From Aureibaculum sp. 2308TA14-22 (lineage in GTDB: Bacteria; Bacteroidota; Bacteroidia; Flavobacteriales; Flavobacteriaceae), in contig NZ_JBEWXT010000001.1 in assembly GCF_040538665.1 (NCBI RefSeq), forward strand, positions 558,001 to 622,000: 64,000 bases of DNA, written 5' to 3'. Every line of letters begins with the position of its first letter. Positions within the stretch are counted from its first letter, which is position 1. Positions 53,741-62,621 of this stretch are shown piece after piece. The notes under the pieces are model-generated. The model was given only the letters and a program-made list of their open reading frames with translations. It was not told where the DNA came from and searched no databases. The position numbers were made by a program, and so were the translations under genes.

Positions 53741-53786
53741 TTTAAAGTTATAACTTTATAATGTTTTGATTTAAATTTAAGTAGTT

Positions 53787-54809
53787 GTGAAAGGTATACA
53801 TACCACCAAAATACTATTTTTAATACTTCTTCTTGGGTGTTCTCATGAAGAAGTTGGAGTTAATATTAAAACAGAAAAAATTAATGGACTTAGTTTTGTT
53901 GCTTCCAGAGATTCTATAAACGCTAATAATGTAAACCCTGTGCTTAATGTAAATAGTAATTATGTTACATTAATGCCCTTTGCGTTTATTAAAGATTTAA
54001 ATACTCCCGAAGTATATTTTTCTTCGGATAGACAATGGTATGGAGAAACTTTAGCTGGTATTGAACAATATGCCAAACATTTTAGAACGGAGGAAATTAA
54101 AATTATGATTAAACCACAACTATGGGTTTGGGGTGGTACTTACACGGGTTTAATTGAAATGAATGCTGAAGATGATTGGAAAATTCTTGAAGATTCCTAC
54201 CAAGAGTATATTTTGGCATTTGCAAATTTGGCTCAAAAATTAAATGCTGAAATTTTTTGCATTGGCACTGAACTTGAAAAGTTTGTGTTGAATAGACCAG
54301 AATATTGGAACGGGTTAATCAATGAAATTAAACAGATATACAAAGGAAAATTAACCTATGCGGCAAATTGGGATGAATACAAACGCCTTACTTTTTGGGA
54401 TGATCTAGATTTTATTGGAGTTGATGCTTATTTTCCTTTGAGTGACGCTCAAACTCCATCAGTAAAAGAATTTGAAAAGGGCTGGAAAACACACAAAGAA
54501 GAAATTAAAAATATTCAATCAACGTTTAAAAAACAGATTTTATTTACTGAATATGGTTACAGAAGTGTCGATTTTACAGGAAAAGAGCCTTGGAACTCGA
54601 GCCATGAAAATGATGAAGTAAATTTAGAGGGACAAGAAAATGCTTTGCAGGCATTATATAATCAATTTTGGAAAGAAGATTGGTTTGCTGGAGGATTTTT
54701 ATGGAAATGGCATCCCGACCATCAAAATGCAGGAGGTGTCAGCAACCATAGATTTACACCTCAAAATAAGCCAGCAGAAACTTTATTAAAGCAATTATAT
54801 GCACAATAA
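53787..54809 (+). CDS. GH113-like glycoside hydrolase, lipoprotein
   Basis: A 340-residue TIM-barrel enzyme. The start is GTG at 53787; no ATG is in frame nearby and the signal that follows is a lipoprotein signal (ILFLILLLGC, Cys near 18). Family marks are SSDRQWYGETLAGIEQYAKH, IMIKPQLWVWGGTYTGLIEM, the general acid in CIGTELEKF near 160, DFIGVDAYFPLSDAQ near 215, and the nucleophile in ILFTEYGYRS near 252. GH113 enzymes cleave beta-1,4-mannans. Linkage specificity is inferred from family only. The next gene overlaps its end by 11 nt. Confidence 0.78.
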   Translation: MKGIHTTKILFLILLLGCSHEEVGVNIKTEKINGLSFVASRDSINANNVNPVLNVNSNYVTLMPFAFIKDLNTPEVYFSSDRQWYGETLAGIEQYAKHFRTEEIKIMIKPQLWVWGGTYTGLIEMNAEDDWKILEDSYQEYILAFANLAQKLNAEIFCIGTELEKFVLNRPEYWNGLINEIKQIYKGKLTYAANWDEYKRLTFWDDLDFIGVDAYFPLSDAQTPSVKEFEKGWKTHKEEIKNIQSTFKKQILFTEYGYRSVDFTGKEPWNSSHENDEVNLEGQENALQALYNQFWKEDWFAGGFLWKWHPDHQNAGGVSNHRFTPQNKPAETLLKQLYAQ

Positions 54810-55545
54810 AATATTCTCTATTGCAGTATTGTTTTTATCAGTATTGGTAAGTTCTTGTACAGATGATGATGTAAAGAAAACCTATCAAAACCTAGAAGAG
54901 TATATTAATATAAATGCAGAGTTAAAATTAGATGAAGTGATAGCCTGTGCAGCAAATGATGAATCAAATACAGACATTAGCTATATTTTTTATTATCCAG
55001 TTCCAAAGGCAAAAGAAATTCAATATTTTGAGACTAGCAGCACAGCTATAGATAAAGATGACTTTTCATTATATAAACCAGTTGTTTATGATAGCGAACC
55101 TGTTTTTAATGGATATTTAGAACGCTATATAAGAAATAATACTCAAGAGGTTTGGTGTGTGGTAACCTATAAAACTGAAGGTAAATTACACAAGTCAAAC
55201 CCTATCCGTTTGAAGCATCAATCGAAGCCAACTGAATGGACAAACACTGTTGAAGTTGATTTTACACAGTCCAAAATGCCAAAATTTGTTTGGAACGATG
55301 GTATAATTGCTGAAAATGCAATTTATTTTCAAGTAATTACTGACCATGATAATAATTTATTATCTGGCACATATACATATGATAAGTGGTTTCAATATTA
55401 CAACTTAGATAATGTTGTGTTAAATGTTACGAGAGATTCCCCTCCTGATTTAATAATTGATAATTCTTATGGTTTTACTTTAATGGGCGTAAGTGAAGAT
55501 AATTGGGTAAATTTGGTAGTCCAGAAACCATTTATTGCTGAGTGA
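54799..55545 (+). CDS. Lipoprotein of unknown function
   Basis: A 248-residue lipoprotein (SIAVLFLSVLVSSC, Cys near 20). The mature part is predicted beta-rich in two domains (about 30-140 and 150-248: YINIYINAELKLDEVIAC in part, EVDFTQSKMPKFVWNDG, YFQVITDHDNNLLSGTY). No family is recognised. It starts inside the end of the glycoside hydrolase gene and ends in TGATG, sharing its stop with the start of the next gene, so the three are translated as a coupled set. Confidence 0.7.
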   Translation: MHNKIFSIAVLFLSVLVSSCTDDDVKKTYQNLEEYININAELKLDEVIACAANDESNTDISYIFYYPVPKAKEIQYFETSSTAIDKDDFSLYKPVVYDSEPVFNGYLERYIRNNTQEVWCVVTYKTEGKLHKSNPIRLKHQSKPTEWTNTVEVDFTQSKMPKFVWNDGIIAENAIYFQVITDHDNNLLSGTYTYDKWFQYYNLDNVVLNVTRDSPPDLIIDNSYGFTLMGVSEDNWVNLVVQKPFIAE

Positions 55546-56810
55546 TGAAACAGAAGTTATTAATACTTTTGGTACTAGTTTTCTTTTCTTTTGAAGGATT
55601 TGCTCAAGAGGGAACAATAGCTGTTGTAGTGATTAAGGGTGCAAAAAAAACCAATACTAACTATTTAAAAAGAATTTTAGATAGTAAAACTGGAGAAGCA
55701 CTAGACAGTGTTAAATTAAATAATGATATTAGTCAATTAAAAAGACTGCCTGCAATTTCTCATGCAACTTACAAAGTTACTTTTATTAGTGAACAGACTT
55801 ATAAAGTTAGTTTTACTATTGAAGAAAATTTCACAATAATACCTGTTGTAAATTTCTGGACAAATAATAGGAGTGCAATTGCCTATAAGATAGGAGTTTA
55901 CGATTACAACACTTTAGGTAGAAATATAGGTTTTGGTGGCTTTTACCAAAATAATGGATTTGATACTTATGCGGTTAACTTTAGGGCACCACATTTGTTT
56001 TCACGTAAATTTGGACTTGCAATTAACCATCAAAATTGGAAAAGCGAAGAGCCATTATATTTTGATGAAGGTACCGCAAATTATAAGTATAATAATATTT
56101 CCTTTGAAATGTTGGGGTTATATCAGTTGAATTTAAGAAACCACTTTGAACTGGGTATAAATATATTCAAAGAAAAATATAATTATTTAAATGGTACAGT
56201 TAGCCAGAATACTCCACTCAGTCTAGACTTAAATAAGCTGTTGTATAAATTAATTTATACTTATGATAATTTGAGTTATAATTATCAATATCTCGATGGT
56301 TTTAAAAGTCAGTTTTACGGGCAGTTGGTTAAATCTGATGAAATGAAGAATGATAATTTTCTAATTGCTTGGAACGATTTTTTCTATTTTAGAAGAATTG
56401 GTTCTAAAGGTAATTGGGCTAATAGGCTTCGCATGGGTTTATCTACCAATAACGATAGTCCATTCGCACCTTTTTCATTAGATAATAATGTAAATTTAAG
56501 AGGTGTAGGTATTTTAGTCGATAGAGGAACTGGTAGTATTGTATTAAATAGTGAATATCGCCATACGTTATTTGAAAAGGATTGGTTTTCCGTTCAAGGT
56601 AATGTATTTGTTGATGCTGGGTCATGGAGAAACCCTGGTGGCGAATTAAATGATTTTACAAAAGACAAAAATATAAGACTCTTTTCTGGTGTTGGACTAC
56701 GTATTATGCACAAAAGAATTTTTAATGCCATTTTAAGAATTGACTATGGCCACAGTCTGAAAAATGATGGAGCCAAAGGTTTTGTTTTTGGTATAGGTCA
56801 GTATTTTTAA
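55545..56810 (+). CDS. POTRA-barrel outer-membrane protein, Omp85-like
   Basis: A 421-residue protein. I take the ATG at 55545, which overlaps the preceding stop (TGATG); a GTG one codon upstream is the alternative. After a signal peptide (LLILLVLVFFSFEGFAQ) comes one POTRA-like domain (about 22-95: VVVIKGAKKTNTNYLKRILD, NNDISQLKRLPAISHATYKV), then a 16-strand-like barrel (about 110-421) ending GKGFVFGIGQYF-type residues (GFVFGIGQYF). The barrel includes VDAGSWRNPGG and NLRGVGILVDRGTGSIVLNS, the latter resembling the RGY-type lid-lock region of Omp85 proteins. One POTRA only is short for BamA and fits two-partner secretion or assembly factors. Confidence 0.72.
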   Translation: MKQKLLILLVLVFFSFEGFAQEGTIAVVVIKGAKKTNTNYLKRILDSKTGEALDSVKLNNDISQLKRLPAISHATYKVTFISEQTYKVSFTIEENFTIIPVVNFWTNNRSAIAYKIGVYDYNTLGRNIGFGGFYQNNGFDTYAVNFRAPHLFSRKFGLAINHQNWKSEEPLYFDEGTANYKYNNISFEMLGLYQLNLRNHFELGINIFKEKYNYLNGTVSQNTPLSLDLNKLLYKLIYTYDNLSYNYQYLDGFKSQFYGQLVKSDEMKNDNFLIAWNDFFYFRRIGSKGNWANRLRMGLSTNNDSPFAPFSLDNNVNLRGVGILVDRGTGSIVLNSEYRHTLFEKDWFSVQGNVFVDAGSWRNPGGELNDFTKDKNIRLFSGVGLRIMHKRIFNAILRIDYGHSLKNDGAKGFVFGIGQYF

Positions 56811-56834
56811 ACTTTAAGTGCGAACTCAGAGTTT
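56809..56834. terminator. Hairpin between convergent genes
   Basis: AAACTTTAAGT and ACTCAGAGTTT pair over 11 positions with one mismatch and one G-T pair around a GCGA loop, a stable GNRA tetraloop. The hairpin lies exactly between the convergent Omp85-like and arsM genes and could terminate both, although no strong T run follows. Confidence 0.45.
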
Positions 56835-56851
56835 GACGGTCTAAAATAAAT

Positions 56852-57820
56852 TTAACAACAGCCTCCACCATCATAATGGTAGGTAGATTCTGAAATATAA
56901 ATATCATCTCTGTTTAAATTTTGTAATGCAATAGCCGTTTTGTCGCAAATTGCCAAAGGTTGATTTTTTAATAATACATGCCCTTTTGTATCATCAAAAA
57001 AAGCTTCACTACCATAATAAATGGCTGCTTTACCTGTAAATATACAAGGGCCATCATCTGGCATCGGATCTTTAATTGCGGCTACTTCTATAGACTCAAT
57101 ATAAATCAACTCGTCGGTTGGATAATTATTTGGGTCTAATATTCGATAAGGTTTTCTAGCTCTAATCTCAATAGTACCAAAACCAGCATCGGTAAGCATT
57201 TTCACATAATCATTTATGGGTAAACTACCACTTAAGCAAAGTGCTCTCAATCTATCATCATTACGTAAGGTTTCATTCATTGACTGTTCGCAAGTTGGAT
57301 CACTCATAACTAACCTTCCATGGGGTTTTAAAACACGATACATTTCAGCAATGGCTTTTTTTAAATCTTCAGTTTTAAAAATATTAAAAAGACAATTTTG
57401 AGCGGCAACATCTATACTGTTATCTTCAATTGGTAGATTTAAGGCATCCCCTTTTTTTAAATCAACAAAATTACTTTTAAACCAAGGGTTTTGCTTTTCA
57501 GCCTCAATGAAATTTTTACGAGAGGCTTCTAACATTTCATCAACTACATCTAAACCGATTACACCTGCTTCTTGTCTATTAAAATAGGAAAACTGCAATA
57601 ATTCCATACCGCCACCTACACCAACATATAATATTTTTGGGTTGTTGGTTAAGTCTCTAAAATGAACGGTACTGCCACATCCATAGTTCATTTCTTGCAT
57701 TATTCTGGGTATTTTTAACCCTGGAAGTTCCCAAATAGGATTTGTAGTACAGCATAATCCAACATCAGGTGTTAAGGCAGCTTCTTTATATACATTGTGT
57801 ATGGTTTCTAAATAACTCAT
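56852..57820 (-). CDS. arsM: Arsenosugar-pathway arsenite methyltransferase
   Basis: A 322-residue SAM-dependent methyltransferase. SAM motif I is ILYVGVGGGMELLQFS near 75, and post-motifs DNSIDVAAQNCLFNIF and MYRVLKPHGRLVMSDP follow. Cysteines for As(III) binding are in VGLCCTTNPIW near 21-31 and NYGCGSTVHF near 45-54, and the C-terminus ends GGGCC. This is the ArsM variant found with radical-SAM ArsS in arsenosugar clusters. It methylates arsenite, the first committed step to dimethylarsinoyl sugars. It is the last gene in the five-gene operon, 4 nt after the nucleoside phosphorylase. Confidence 0.9.
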   Translation of the reverse strand: MSYLETIHNVYKEAALTPDVGLCCTTNPIWELPGLKIPRIMQEMNYGCGSTVHFRDLTNNPKILYVGVGGGMELLQFSYFNRQEAGVIGLDVVDEMLEASRKNFIEAEKQNPWFKSNFVDLKKGDALNLPIEDNSIDVAAQNCLFNIFKTEDLKKAIAEMYRVLKPHGRLVMSDPTCEQSMNETLRNDDRLRALCLSGSLPINDYVKMLTDAGFGTIEIRARKPYRILDPNNYPTDELIYIESIEVAAIKDPMPDDGPCIFTGKAAIYYGSEAFFDDTKGHVLLKNQPLAICDKTAIALQNLNRDDIYISESTYHYDGGGCC

Positions 57821-57824
57821 TAAT

Positions 57825-58637
57825 TTATAATGTTTTTATCAATTCTTTAAATAAAACGATCATGTTTGGTTCAGCTTTAGCTGCCATTGCCATAATTTCG
57901 GAAATATCAACAGGTTTAAGATTTTTTGGGTCGCATTCATCAGTCAATACTGAAATAGCTGCGACTTTTATGCCTAAATGATTGGCTACAATAACCTCTG
58001 GAACGGTACTCATACCCACTGCATCAGAACCTAGTATCTTCAGCATTTTGTACTCGGCCTTGGTTTCTAATTGAGGGCCAATTACACTGGTATATACTCC
58101 TTTATGAAGTTTAATAGTATTTGTTCTTGCAATTTTTTCTAAAGCAGTAATTATATTTTCATCATAAGGAGTACTCATATCTGTAAAGCGAGTGCCAAGT
58201 TTTTCAACACCTTTAAAAGCTAATGGAGAATTGCCTTGCAGATTAATATGATCTTCAATAAGCATCAGTTCACCTTTTTTAAAGTTTAAATTTATTGCCC
58301 CAGCTGCATTAGAAATTAATAAGGTATTTATCCCCAGTTTTTCTAGTACCCGGATTGGGTAGGTAACTTCTTGTTGAGAATATCCTTCATACAAATGAAA
58401 ACGTCCTTGCATTACAAGTAAATGTTTGCCTTCCAAAGTACCATAAATTAATTTGCCTTTGTGTGATTCAACAGTAGCTACAGGAAAATGTGGGATATCT
58501 TGATAATTTACCTCATTAATGATGTTGATTTTATCAACTAATTGTCCAAGTCCCGTACCTAAAACAATACCTATTTGGGCATTCTCTAAACCTTTTCCTT
58601 TTAGGTAACTTACAGATTCTCTTATTTTGTTAATCAT
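57825..58637 (-). CDS. Purine nucleoside phosphorylase, arsenosugar-associated
   Basis: A 270-residue trimeric-type purine nucleoside phosphorylase. Motifs are IGIVLGTGLGQLVDK near 23-37, QGRFHLYEGYSQQEVTYPIR near 77-96, LISNAAGAINLNF near 108-120, and GSDAVGMSTVPEVIVANHLG near 188-207. Cleavage by phosphate of adenosine or related nucleosides releases ribose-1-phosphate; in the arsenosugar pathway the enzyme could act on the dimethylarsenoadenosine intermediate. Start codon overlaps the stop of the glycosyltransferase gene by 8 nt. Family membership is firm; the pathway role is inferred from position. Confidence 0.9.
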   Translation of the reverse strand: MINKIRESVSYLKGKGLENAQIGIVLGTGLGQLVDKINIINEVNYQDIPHFPVATVESHKGKLIYGTLEGKHLLVMQGRFHLYEGYSQQEVTYPIRVLEKLGINTLLISNAAGAINLNFKKGELMLIEDHINLQGNSPLAFKGVEKLGTRFTDMSTPYDENIITALEKIARTNTIKLHKGVYTSVIGPQLETKAEYKMLKILGSDAVGMSTVPEVIVANHLGIKVAAISVLTDECDPKNLKPVDISEIMAMAAKAEPNMIVLFKELIKTL

Positions 58638-59259
58638 TTAATTGTTGAATTCTTTGTTGTAGTTCAGTATTGTTTTTGTAAAAATTTGAAGCTAATAAAT
58701 CGTCAATAGTATCAATATCATTTAAGGGTTCAAGTAAACTATAGTTGATCTTTCTTTCAGTGAGTTCTTTAGTTGTAACGTCTAGTAAATGCGGTTGGCT
58801 CCAAGGTTTATTTTCAAAAATAGAAGTATCTAGTTTAGATAAACCCACTAAATAATAACCGCCATCTATTGCGGGACCAAAAACTACTTCATTTGATTTT
58901 AAGGTATCTAGTCCTTTTAAAATATGTTTTGAATTTATGTCCGGTAAATCTGAACCAATTAAAACGATGTGGTTGTAACCATCTTTAAAACCATCTTCAA
59001 AAGCATTTTTCATTCGTTCACCTAAATCAATACCTTTTTGAACTTTTTTATGCTGATTCTTCCATTTTGAATCTACTACTGCATCAGAAAAATAAATGCG
59101 TTTATCTATAGCTATATTTTTGGTAGCAGTTTCTGTTATTTTTACCAATTCACTATAAACATCAAAGGCAGCTTGGTCCCCAATTTCTTTGGCCAATCGG
59201 GTTTTTACCTTCCCTAACTTGCTATTTTTAACAAAGATTACAATAAGCTTTTTAGTCAT
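58630..59259 (-). CDS. Arsenosugar biosynthesis glycosyltransferase (TIGR04282-like)
   Basis: A 209-residue nucleotidyl/glycosyl-transferase-like protein. The start KKLIVIFVKNSKLGKVKTRL has the GT-A-type KxPxxGxxKTRL signature with Asn in place of Pro, followed by HIVLIGSDLPDINSKHILKG and VVFGPAIDGGYYLVGLSKLD, which hold the DxP and DGGYYL metal/nucleotide motifs. The family is named from association with arsenosugar gene clusters; the donor and acceptor are unproven. It precedes the phosphorylase with an 8-nt overlap and follows ArsS by 24 nt. Confidence 0.85.
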   Translation of the reverse strand: MTKKLIVIFVKNSKLGKVKTRLAKEIGDQAAFDVYSELVKITETATKNIAIDKRIYFSDAVVDSKWKNQHKKVQKGIDLGERMKNAFEDGFKDGYNHIVLIGSDLPDINSKHILKGLDTLKSNEVVFGPAIDGGYYLVGLSKLDTSIFENKPWSQPHLLDVTTKELTERKINYSLLEPLNDIDTIDDLLASNFYKNNTELQQRIQQLND

Positions 59260-59283
59260 ACTTTTTATTTTAGAGGGCTTTGT

Positions 59284-60339
59284 TTAGGTAACTACGCCCT
59301 GACAACTACTACCAGCACCAGCAGTACAACCATAACAATGTTGAGAGATAATTATTTTTCTATCATTGAGTAATTCTTCATTGTATTCCGAAATGTGCTG
59401 CACTTTACTGTCAACTTTTAAGTTCAACATTTGATTAAAATCACAATCGTACAACCAACCGTCCCAACTTACAGATATGGTGTTGGTGCACATTACATTT
59501 TTTACTGCATCTGGGTTGTAAGCGTTTACCAGTTCGTACATGTAATCTTCATAATTGTCGGTAGCAATTAGATAATCTAAAAACCTACTTATGGGTAAAT
59601 TAGTAATGGCAAATAAATTATGAAAAGAAATACCAAAATCATCTAATAATGCTTTCTTAAAATCATTTTCTAGTGCCATTTGATCTCCAGGTAAAAATGC
59701 CCCTGAAGGATTATATACTAAATCCAATCGTAAAGAATTGCCTTTAATTCCGTATCCAACATCATTTAAAGATTGTAATGCTTCTATAGATTTGTTAAAA
59801 ACACCTTTACCTCTTTGTTTATCAGTTTTGCCTTTGGTATAATGTGGCAATGATGAAATAACATGTACATTATGCTTTTTGAAAAACTGAGGCAAATCAT
59901 AATACTTTTTATTTGCTCTGATAATGGTGAGGTTAGAACGAACTATAAAATCTTTAATACCTATTTTGGCAGCCTCTTCAACGAACCACCTAAAATTTGG
60001 GTTCATTTCTGGAGCACCTCCAGTTAAATCCAATGTATGTGCTTTTGTTTTTTTTATAACCTCTAAACATTGTAACATGGTTTCTTTGGTCATAATCTCT
60101 TTTCTGTCCGGACCAGCATCTACATGGCAATGTGCACATACTTGATTGCACATATAACCGAGGTTAAGCTGTAAAATTTCTAATGTTTTAGGAACTAAGG
60201 GGAATTGATTGGTTTGTTTAATTTTATCTGCAAAAGTTGGGAGATTACCATCAGCAAAAATACCATTAGATAGGAATTTCAATTGACGTTTTATGTTTGC
60301 TAATTCACTATTTCTAGCCTTTAGAGTTTTCTTTAACAT
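59284..60339 (-). CDS. arsS: Arsenosugar biosynthesis radical SAM protein
   Basis: A 351-residue radical SAM enzyme. The cluster motif CNQVCAHCH lies near residues 68-76 (LGYMCNQVCAHCHVDAGPDR), the GGE-type motif is DLTGGAPEMNPNFRWF, and a C-terminal Cys-rich segment reads HCYGCTAGAGSSC near the end. ArsS transfers the 5'-deoxyadenosyl group of SAM to dimethylarsenite, giving the arsenic-carbon bond of arsenosugars. In some bacteria the last Cys is selenocysteine; here it is an ordinary Cys codon. Placed between the glycosyltransferase and the peroxidase-like gene. Confidence 0.93.
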   Translation of the reverse strand: MLKKTLKARNSELANIKRQLKFLSNGIFADGNLPTFADKIKQTNQFPLVPKTLEILQLNLGYMCNQVCAHCHVDAGPDRKEIMTKETMLQCLEVIKKTKAHTLDLTGGAPEMNPNFRWFVEEAAKIGIKDFIVRSNLTIIRANKKYYDLPQFFKKHNVHVISSLPHYTKGKTDKQRGKGVFNKSIEALQSLNDVGYGIKGNSLRLDLVYNPSGAFLPGDQMALENDFKKALLDDFGISFHNLFAITNLPISRFLDYLIATDNYEDYMYELVNAYNPDAVKNVMCTNTISVSWDGWLYDCDFNQMLNLKVDSKVQHISEYNEELLNDRKIIISQHCYGCTAGAGSSCQGVVT

Positions 60340-60349
60340 TCTGAAACTA

Positions 60350-60685
60350 TTACAAATCTAACTTATTAACTTTATTCATCATCTGAACTCCATGTACTAA
60401 AGTTGCCCCACTTTTAATCGCAGCACCTACATGAATGGCTTCCATCATTTCTCCTTTAGTAATACCTCGTTCTAAACCATCTTTAGTATAAGCATCGATG
60501 CAATACGGACACTGTTCTGTGTGGGCAACGGCTAAGGCAATTAACGATTTTTCTCTTGCAGATAAAGCACCTTCTTCAAAAACTTTTCCATAATACTCAA
60601 AAAACTTATTTCCAAGTTCTTCATTCCATTCTGTTATGTTACCAAATTTTCTTAAATCTGCAGGGTCGTAATATGTTTTTGACAT
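60350..60685 (-). CDS. Arsenosugar-associated AhpD-like protein
   Basis: A 111-residue protein of the carboxymuconolactone-decarboxylase/AhpD fold. The redox motif CPYC is in AHTEQCPYCIDAYTKDGLER near 50-69, and the C-terminal helix contains GAAIKSGATLVHGVQMMNKV. It is annotated in other genomes as a peroxidase-like protein tied to arsenosugar clusters; a thiol redox role, such as keeping the arsenical or ArsM cysteines reduced, is a reasonable guess. It is the first gene of the operon, 10 nt before arsS. Confidence 0.85.
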   Translation of the reverse strand: MSKTYYDPADLRKFGNITEWNEELGNKFFEYYGKVFEEGALSAREKSLIALAVAHTEQCPYCIDAYTKDGLERGITKGEMMEAIHVGAAIKSGATLVHGVQMMNKVNKLDL

Positions 60686-60800
60686 AAATTTTATAGTTTC
60701 TATTTAAGCTTATAAACTTAGTACGAAAAATGGAATAATCATTACAATAAAAAATCTTCTTTTTCAGTTCAAGATCTATTAAGTAATTAGTTGAATGATT

Positions 60801-61658
60801 TTAGAAATAATTCTTTATTATTTGCTTAACAGAACCATAATACGATTTGCCAAATAGGTTTAAGTGTACCAATAAATAATACAATTGGTAAAGCTTAATA
60901 CAATCTTTGCAATGTGGTGATTTGGGAATTAAGCTATGGTACGATTTGTAAAAAGAAGGAGGGAATCCGCCAAATAATTGACTCATGGCAATATCAACTT
61001 CGTTGTGACCATAATAAACCGCTGGGTCAATTAAATAAGGCTCTCCATATTTATCGATTAAAAAGTTGCCCGACCAGAGATCTCCATGTAATAATGTTGA
61101 TGTGCTTTTTTTACAGAAATTATGTATTACTTCAAGAATTTCTTCTTCTTCAGGAATCTCTTTTGCATTTAATAACTTATCCTTTACGGCCAATTTTAAT
61201 TGTGGCATCAATCTTTCTTTAGTATAAAATGTAACCCAATTTTTATTTTTATGATTTGATTGTGGAAGACTTCCAATAAAATTATCGGAATCAAAACCAA
61301 ATTCTGTTGTAGTAACAAGATGCAATTCCGCCAATTGATGTCCTAACTTTTCAAAATCGTTATCGGTTGGTTGTTTTGAGGGGATATTTTCTAACAGCAA
61401 ATAAGCATTGTCTTCAAATTTACCACAATCAATAATTTTTGGAGTTTTTATTGTATTGGTTTTGGCAATAGTAGTTAAACCTTTTTGCTCAGCTTTAAAC
61501 ATATCCAATGCATTAGGATTGGAATTTATTTTTAGAAAATAATCTTGTTTTTCTGAGCTTAATAAAAATGCATTTGAAATATCACCACCAGAAATTGATC
61601 TGTATTTAAGAATAGATTCTCTTAACTTCTTGGAAAGAAAAGCGATAAATGTTTCCAT
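60801..61658 (-). CDS. Fructosamine kinase-like protein
   Basis: A 285-residue kinase-fold protein of the fructosamine-3-kinase family. Motifs are GGDISNAFLLSSEKQDYFLK near 24-43, LLLENIPSKQPTDNDFEKLG, the catalytic loop LLHGDLWSGNFLIDKYGEPY near 187-206 and the metal motif LIDPAVYYGHNEVDIAMSQL near 207-226. Bacterial members phosphorylate ribulosamine or erythrulosamine adducts on proteins so that the glycation is reversed. It lies 115 nt upstream in sequence from the arsenosugar operon, on the same strand, after a gap with no clear promoter, so linkage is uncertain. Confidence 0.9.
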   Translation of the reverse strand: METFIAFLSKKLRESILKYRSISGGDISNAFLLSSEKQDYFLKINSNPNALDMFKAEQKGLTTIAKTNTIKTPKIIDCGKFEDNAYLLLENIPSKQPTDNDFEKLGHQLAELHLVTTTEFGFDSDNFIGSLPQSNHKNKNWVTFYTKERLMPQLKLAVKDKLLNAKEIPEEEEILEVIHNFCKKSTSTLLHGDLWSGNFLIDKYGEPYLIDPAVYYGHNEVDIAMSQLFGGFPPSFYKSYHSLIPKSPHCKDCIKLYQLYYLLVHLNLFGKSYYGSVKQIIKNYF

Positions 61659-61685
61659 CTATCAAAGTTAAAAAGAAAATAGGAC

Positions 61686-62288
61686 TTAGTGCTTAACTCC
61701 GGTAAATCCAATAGATTTATCCTTAAAATAAACCTTTCCGTAATCAAATTCTGGGCGAACAGGAAAATCTAAATAATACGTAATTTTTGAACCGCTAATT
61801 TTCATTTTGTTCAATGATTGTATAGACGGAGACTCTTTTTTCTTCTTTTTTATGCCTAAAGTATTTGTTTTATACGTTTTGGCTTCAAAATCTTCATAAC
61901 CTTCAAGTTGATACTTTTCAAAATCTTCATAATTGCGATTGTCAGCTTTCGATTTTAAATAAATTTTTCTATTTACTCTATAATAATAAACAGCCACAGG
62001 TCTGATTCTCCACTTCTTTTCTTCATCTGTCAATGCAAATAAATTGAAATCTAGTTCATCAGCTTTACGATGCAGTTTTTTTATATTTACCTGTACACTA
62101 AGAGTTTGCAATACTTTTTCTTCGTAACGATAGGGTTGAGACCATAATTTTTTATTATGAATAGATTTACCAATAGAAACTTTATAATCTTCTTTCGGAA
62201 TACTATCTTTTTGAGCTGAAAGCGTTGCAATAGGTACCATAAAGATTAGTAATACTACAACTGCAAATGTCAATTTCTTTAAAAGCAT
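61686..62288 (-). CDS. Exported protein of unknown function
   Basis: A 200-residue protein with a signal peptide (LTFAVVVLLIFMVPIATLSA, cleavage near AQ at 26-27). The mature part is basic and beta-rich, with repeated KxYx patterns (VAVYYYRVNRKIYLKSKADN, YEDFEKYQLEGYEDFEAKTY) and a Lys-rich loop (IKKKKKESPS). No family recognised. It precedes the fructosamine-kinase-like gene by 27 nt and may be co-transcribed with it. Confidence 0.65.
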   Translation of the reverse strand: MLLKKLTFAVVVLLIFMVPIATLSAQKDSIPKEDYKVSIGKSIHNKKLWSQPYRYEEKVLQTLSVQVNIKKLHRKADELDFNLFALTDEEKKWRIRPVAVYYYRVNRKIYLKSKADNRNYEDFEKYQLEGYEDFEAKTYKTNTLGIKKKKKESPSIQSLNKMKISGSKITYYLDFPVRPEFDYGKVYFKDKSIGFTGVKH

Positions 62289-62404
62289 AACTGGGTATAT
62301 TTATTTGGTTTTTCAATAGCTATATCATAAAACGTACCAATAATGGCATAATTGTATGGAAATGATAAAATATATATGAATATTTACAACTAAGTTAATG
62401 TTAA

Positions 62405-62557
62405 CGTCACCCTGTCCCGATAGCTATCGGGATTGTTTCAGGGTCGCATTCAATAATTCGTTGGTATTAACAAGGTAATGAGATGCTGAAATCGAAGAAT
62501 CATGAATTCCATTGAAAAAGAATAAAAAATCTATGAATAAACAAGTTCAGCATGACG
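62405..62557. repeat. Palindromic intergenic repeat element
   Basis: The element begins CGTCACCCTG (62405) and ends CAGCATGACG (62557), so its termini form an imperfect inverted repeat of the form CGTCAnnCTG / CAGnnTGACG. Near its left end is the perfect palindrome CCCGATAGCTATCGGG (62416-62431). A near copy of its left 43 bp lies inside the GT-C gene at 45512. It lies in the 333-bp gap between the hypothetical exported gene and the RsmB-like gene. The rest of that gap shows nothing I can name. Confidence 0.75.
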
Positions 62558-62621
62558 TTCAAGAAATATAAGTTTTACCTCTTGATTCTTGAAGTTCTGA
62601 CAGGGATGATCTGGTATCTTT

